Assembly (NCBI GenBank): GCA_017459965.1
Contig: JAFUBW010000014.1
Coordinates: 263,174 to 327,173, forward strand
Direction of reading: 5' to 3'
Source of the DNA: Bacilli bacterium
Lineage (GTDB): Bacteria; Bacillota_I; Bacilli_A; RF39; UBA660
Length of the DNA stretch: 64,000 bases
Shown here one piece after another: positions 60,730-64,000 of the stretch (positions are counted from its first letter, which is position 1; each line of letters begins with the position of its first letter). The notes beneath the pieces are model-generated. The model was not told where the DNA came from. It was given only the letters and a program-made list of their open reading frames with translations, and ran no database searches. Both the position numbers and the translations under genes were made by a program.

Positions 60730-62487
60730 TTAATCCTCCTCAGTATCTATTTTTATACCTAATTCTTCTAGTTGTTCATCTGTTAGTTCTGCTGGTGAAC
60801 CCATCATTTGATCAGCTCCAGATGAACTTGCTGGGAATGCTTGAACTTCTCTTAGGTTAGGTTCATCAAGCATAAGCATAAGCATTCTATCAATACCTGG
60901 TGCCATACCTCCATGAGGTGGTACTCCATATTTAAATGCTGTAAATAATGAATTAAATCTCTTTTCTACTTCATCTTTAGTATAACCTACCATTTCGAAT
61001 CCTTTTACTAAAGAATCAAGGTCTGTATTTCTAATAGCACCTGATGCCATTTCATTACCATTACATACAAAGTCAAATTGATATGCAAGTATTTCATCCA
61101 TATTATGATTATCATAATCTTTATATTCATCAAATGGTTTAGAGAATGGATTATGACAGAATTTATATTTATTAGTTTTTTCATCAAGTTCAAACATTGG
61201 AAAATCTTTAACTATGCATAGTTCTAATTTATTTGGATCAAGAAGTTCTAATTTTCTTCCTAGTTCATCTCTTATTTGACCTGCGAAGTTTCTTGCAACA
61301 CTTAATTTTTTATTAGCAATAAAGAACATTACAGATCCTGTTTTCATATTAAATTCTTTAATTAAGCTATTTCTTTCTTCTTCACTTAAGAATTTATCAA
61401 TAGGTCCTTTAAGTGTTCCATCTTCCATTAAAGTAATATATCCAATACCAGGCATACCAATACTTGATGCATATTCTACTATTTCATTAAACCAACTATT
61501 AGGTTTAGAACCAATATCATCAACTACTATTACTTTTATAATAGAATTTTTAAATGGATTAAATGTAGTATCTTTTAATACTTCTGATGCATCTTTTATA
61601 ATTAATGGATTTCTTAAATCTGGTTTATCTGTTCCGTAACTTTCCATTGCTTCTTTATAAGTAAGTCTTCTAAATGGTCTATTTGAAACCTCTTTATTAG
61701 AAAAGTTTGTAAATACATCATAGAATATTTCTTCTCCTACTTCTAATATATCATCTTCTTCTGGATAAGCCATTTCTAAATCTAATTGATAAAATTCTAA
61801 AGTTCTATCTTTCCTTGAATCTTCATCTCTAAAACAAGGTGCTACTTGAAAATATTTATCTACTCCACCTACCATTAAAAGTTCTTTATATATTTGAGGT
61901 GCTTGTGGAAGTGCATAAAATTTACCTTTAAATTTTCTAGAAGGTACAACAAAGTCTCTTGCTCCTTCTGGAGATGATACTGTAAGTATTGGTGTTTGTA
62001 CTTCAGTAAAATGTAAATCATACATTTTATTTCTTATAAAATGTAAAACATCACTTCTTAGTTTCATATTTCTTGATATTTTTTTACTTCTCATATCTAA
62101 ATATCTATATTTAAGTCTAACATCTTCATTAACACTATTAGTACCATCTATTTCAAATGGTAATGTTTTAGCTTTAGATGATAAAACTTCTAAGCTTTCT
62201 GTTTTTATTTCTATTTCACCAGTAGTTAGTTTAGTATTAATAGTTTCTTCATCTCTTTTAATAACTTCACCTGTAACTTTAATAACAGTTTCTTTTGATA
62301 CCCCATCTAGCATTGATTCATCATGAACAACTACTTGAGTAATTCCTGCATGATCTCTTAAGTCTAAAAACATTACTCCACCATGGTCTCTTATAGTATT
62401 TACAAAACCAGATAAAACTACTTTTTTACCTAAATCATCAATAGTAAGTTCCCCACAAGTATTTGTTCTATACTTATTTACTTTCAT
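60730..62487 (-). CDS. aspS: Aspartyl-tRNA synthetase, probably non-discriminating
   Basis: 585 aa, bacterial class II type. N-terminal OB domain (VNTIRDHGGVMFLDLRDHAG), motif 2 FRDEDSRKDRTLEFYQLDLE, motif 3 YGVPPHGGMAPGIDR, and the GAD insertion. In operon with gatCAB behind an Asn T-box, it probably charges both tRNA-Asp and tRNA-Asn with Asp; GatCAB then amidates Asp-tRNA-Asn. No asnS is seen in the window. AAAGGAGGAAATAAT precedes the ATG. Confidence 0.95.
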   Translation of the reverse strand: MKVNKYRTNTCGELTIDDLGKKVVLSGFVNTIRDHGGVMFLDLRDHAGITQVVVHDESMLDGVSKETVIKVTGEVIKRDEETINTKLTTGEIEIKTESLEVLSSKAKTLPFEIDGTNSVNEDVRLKYRYLDMRSKKISRNMKLRSDVLHFIRNKMYDLHFTEVQTPILTVSSPEGARDFVVPSRKFKGKFYALPQAPQIYKELLMVGGVDKYFQVAPCFRDEDSRKDRTLEFYQLDLEMAYPEEDDILEVGEEIFYDVFTNFSNKEVSNRPFRRLTYKEAMESYGTDKPDLRNPLIIKDASEVLKDTTFNPFKNSIIKVIVVDDIGSKPNSWFNEIVEYASSIGMPGIGYITLMEDGTLKGPIDKFLSEEERNSLIKEFNMKTGSVMFFIANKKLSVARNFAGQIRDELGRKLELLDPNKLELCIVKDFPMFELDEKTNKYKFCHNPFSKPFDEYKDYDNHNMDEILAYQFDFVCNGNEMASGAIRNTDLDSLVKGFEMVGYTKDEVEKRFNSLFTAFKYGVPPHGGMAPGIDRMLMLMLDEPNLREVQAFPASSSGADQMMGSPAELTDEQLEELGIKIDTEED

Positions 62488-62507
62488 ATTATTTCCTCCT
62501 TTAAATA

Positions 62508-62748
62508 TAAAAAACAGTTATCTTCCCAAAAGGGACGAATAACTGTTAAATCCGTGGTACCACCCAAATTATCACTTTCGTGATCACTCTATACATAACG
62601 CAGTATTAGACGCATTTCCCTACTTAGTTTCAAGAAATGAACTCCGTGGTGTTCTTTCATATTACTATTAATATCCATTCTCATCATTTAGGACTCTCTG
62701 TTAAAAAATCATAATATTACTTTTCCACATCAAAGTTTTTACTAGAAA
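62508..62748 (-). promoter_or_regulatory. T-box riboswitch of aspS-gatCAB, specifier reads Asn (AAC)
   Basis: On the minus strand, GGTGGTACCACGG (62552-62564) and the terminator AACAGTTATTCGTCCC / GGGAAGATAACTGTT with U-run (62508-62548). Stem I: lower pair GTGG / CCAC, upper pair TATTA / TAGTA, AGTA S-turn on the 5' side. The 3' side of the loop reads GAAAG-AAC-A just before CCAC, which puts AAC (Asn) at the specifier position; GAA (Glu) overlaps it as GAAC (62651-62654). Confidence 0.88.
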
Positions 62749-62749
62749 T

Positions 62750-62778
62750 ATATTAACATAACTAATATTTAAAGTCAA
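62750..62778 (-). promoter_or_regulatory. Promoter of the aspS-gatCAB T-box transcript
   Basis: TTGACT (62773-62778) and TAATAT (62750-62755) are 17 bases apart on the minus strand. Confidence 0.7.
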
Positions 62779-62818
62779 TCATTATTATTATATGTATTTA
62801 CATATATTTTATAAAGAA

Positions 62819-62840
62819 AAAAGTTCTAAATAGAACTTTT
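62819..62840 (-). terminator. Terminator of tRNA-Asn
   Basis: The hairpin AAAAGTTCT / AGAACTTTT is followed by a T-rich run on the minus strand, separating the tRNA from the T-box operon. Confidence 0.7.
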
Positions 62841-62850
62841 ATTTATTAAA

Positions 62851-62928
62851 TGGCGCTCGATGTAGGACTCGAACCTACGACACCTTGATTAACAGTCAAG
62901 TGCTACTACCAACTGAGCTAATCGAGCA
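62851..62928 (-). tRNA. tRNA-Asn(GTT)
   Basis: TGCTCGATTAGCTCAGTTGG start, anticodon loop CTGTTAA in stem CTTGA/TCAAG, T-arm GTAGGTTCGAGTCCTAC, and encoded CCA. The first acceptor pair is T-G. Its product is the tRNA amidated by the GatCAB operon next to it and read by that operon's T-box. Confidence 0.93.
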
Positions 62929-62950
62929 AATTATCTCGCTGACGTAATTA

Positions 62951-62979
62951 ATAATACCATTACTATTATATTTTGTCAA
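62951..62979 (-). promoter_or_regulatory. Promoter of tRNA-Asn
   Basis: TTGACA and TATTAT are 17 bases apart on the minus strand. Confidence 0.72.
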
Positions 62980-63052
62980 GCAAGATTTTATGCATTTTTT
63001 TATTATTTTACTTTTTTATAAAATATATTATAATACTATTAAGGAGTAAAAT

Positions 63053-63760
63053 ATGAATGATTATATTAACTATTATGATTTACTTGGTATAAATAAAAGT
63101 GCAAATGTTGATGAAATAAAAAGTGCTTATAGAAATCAAGCTAAAAAGTGGCATCCTGATCTTAATAAAGATCCAAAAGCACCCCAAATGGCTAAAAAAA
63201 TAAATGAAGCTAAAGAAATTCTTTTAAATGAAGAAAAAAGAAAAGAATACGACTTATATTTAGAAAATTATAAAAATGGAATTTATGATGAATTAAATAA
63301 AAAGCAAAATTATCATAATTATAATAATAATTATGAAGAAAAAACTTATACTAAATGGGAATATTTTATATTTTACTTAAAATATTATAAAGCAAGTATA
63401 TTTCGTAAATTTATAGCAATTATATTTGTACTACTTGAATCATTATTATGCTTTATATTACAATCTATCAACTATATGTTTGCATATTTGATATCATATT
63501 TTGGTTATTATATAACATCTGGGTTATTTATATTAGGTATAGTATTAATTACTTTATTAATAATTAAACCTATTCTTGATTTAAAATTACCTCCAAATAC
63601 TTTAATAGATTATATAGTTATGATAATGGGTTCAATAATATCTTTAATAATATGTGCCTTTATTCAATATATACCTTATTTATTAATTAATAAAATACCT
63701 ATTTTAATATCAAAATTAAATATGTATTTATTTAAGATATCTATTGGATATAAAAAATGA
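63053..63760 (+). CDS. DnaJ-domain membrane protein
   Basis: 235 aa. Residues 5-68 form a J-domain with YYDLLGINKSANVDEIKSAY and the HPD loop WHPDLNKDP that stimulates Hsp70 ATPase. A Tyr/Asn-rich linker (NYHNYNNNYEE) follows, then three or four hydrophobic helices. It may bring DnaK to the membrane, but the client is unknown. AAGGAGTAAAAT precedes the ATG, and TATAAT at 63029-63034 is a likely -10. Confidence 0.85.
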   Translation: MNDYINYYDLLGINKSANVDEIKSAYRNQAKKWHPDLNKDPKAPQMAKKINEAKEILLNEEKRKEYDLYLENYKNGIYDELNKKQNYHNYNNNYEEKTYTKWEYFIFYLKYYKASIFRKFIAIIFVLLESLLCFILQSINYMFAYLISYFGYYITSGLFILGIVLITLLIIKPILDLKLPPNTLIDYIVMIMGSIISLIICAFIQYIPYLLINKIPILISKLNMYLFKISIGYKK

Positions 63761-63779
63761 CTTTTTCAAGTCATTTTTA
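63753..63779. terminator. Bidirectional terminator after the DnaJ-domain gene
   Basis: AAAAATGACTT / AAGTCATTTTT with loop TTTC. It also serves the genes coming from the right on the minus strand. Confidence 0.78.
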
Positions 63780-63896
63780 TTTTACAACTATGTTAACTAG
63801 TTTTTTAGGAACAACTATTTCTTTTACTATTTCTTTTCCTTCTATATGTGTTTTTACATTATCTTCAAAATTAATCACAATTAATACAGTTTGCAT
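63777..63896 (-). pseudogene. leuS: Relic of a leucyl-tRNA synthetase C-terminus
   Basis: A 39-codon frame ends in THIEGKEIVKEIVVPKKLVN then IVVK and stop, which is how Bacillota LeuRS proteins end (GKxIVKxIVVPxKLVNIVVK). The preceding part of leuS is missing: a TAG lies 15 bases upstream in frame, and the DNA there encodes a different protein in another frame. A 3' end left by a rearrangement or a misassembly. Confidence 0.6.
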
Positions 63897-64000
63897 CTTC
63901 ACCACAATCTATACAATTACAATCTAATAATGAATTAGCCATTGTAGAAATTCCTTTTAATCCCATAATTTTACTACCTAATATATTTGTTCCTTTATAT
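63871..64000 (-). CDS. Unknown protein, Cys-r C-terminus only (cut by window edge)
   Basis: The open frame from the right edge ends GISTMANSLLDCNCIDCGED, then ANCINCD and stop TAA at 63871-63873. Six cysteines in CNCIDCGEDANCINC suggest a metal or Fe-S site. Family not recognised from this fragment of 42 residues. Its end overlaps the leuS relic in another frame by 26 bases. Confidence 0.45.
   Translation of the reverse strand, partial: YKGTNILGSKIMGLKGISTMANSLLDCNCIDCGEDANCINCD

Noticed and set aside
62929-63052. A possible further tRNA or riboswitch between tRNA-Asn and the DnaJ-domain gene.
   Set aside because: Only a promoter for tRNA-Asn and an AT-rich stretch with TATAAT for the DnaJ-domain gene were seen.

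Overview
The window comes from a very AT-rich, low-GC Gram-positive bacterium (Bacillota). It is most like the uncultured gut Bacilli related to Erysipelotrichia and Mollicutes; this placement is an inference from gene content and composition. Supporting features are strong AGGAGG ribosome sites, two tRNA-sensing T-box leaders, XRE/DUF2975 regulator pairs, lipoproteins with Gram-positive lipoboxes, a GatCAB route to Asn-tRNA, and surface proteins of the kind found on endospores (Gly-X-X collagen-like proteins, LysM, SpoIID-like and peptidoglycan-binding domains). The genetic code looks standard. TAA dominates as stop, TAG is common, and TGA is rare but closes at least three genes, two of them through ATGA overlaps with the next gene. 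Nearly every gene is on the minus strand.

Layout, left to right. 1-9 kb: a cut cysteine desulfurase, two thiol-oxidoreductase-like exported proteins, Tag DNA glycosylase, a GH25 lysozyme lipoprotein, an HNH-like protein, a possible HELIH metalloprotease, a HerA-like ATPase and a cation-efflux (CDF) transporter. 9-20 kb: several XRE/DUF2975-type regulatory units, UcpA-like and other short-chain dehydrogenases, MscS, PAP2 phosphatase, VanZ and DUF4173 membrane proteins. 20-25 kb: a metal-homeostasis operon (YcgQ, YcgR and ArsP-like permeases with a Fur/Zur-family repressor and a perfect 7-1-7 operator), then a YibE/F pair. 25-28 kb: a candidate type I toxin locus and valS with its T-box. 28-31 kb: an ASCH-cytidine deaminase fusion next to a uridine-phosphorylase-like enzyme, suggesting salvage of modified cytidine.

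32.2-40.9 kb is the most unusual part. It is a tightly packed six-gene operon: aminotransferase, PHP phosphoesterase, SDR lacking its catalytic Lys, asparagine-synthetase-like amidotransferase, a single protein joining an adenylation domain to an APH-type kinase, and a divergent arginyl-tRNA synthetase. It has the composition of a small-molecule (amino-acid-derived) biosynthetic cluster with possible self-protection, and I do not recognise it as a described pathway.

40.9-48 kb: a Rel (p)ppGpp enzyme behind a structured attenuator leader; an ABC-F ribosome-protection protein and an ABC exporter transcribed divergently from overlapping -35 boxes, the ABC-F preceded by a six-codon leader peptide and mutually exclusive hairpins; an NlpC/P60 protein; and a RhuM-Fic protein behind another structured leader. 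48.5-57 kb: surface and spore-coat-like genes, including a collagen-like protein translationally coupled to a TPR glycosyltransferase, and a second collagen-like gene whose beginning is cut by an in-frame TGA. 57-63 kb: the aspS-gatCAB operon behind a T-box whose specifier reads as Asn (AAC), with a tRNA-Asn gene just upstream. The right end holds a DnaJ-domain membrane protein, an apparent relic of a leuS 3' end and a cut unknown gene. tRNA genes seen: Met(CAT), Leu(CAA), Asn(GTT). No rRNA, CRISPR array, insertion sequence or replication origin was seen.
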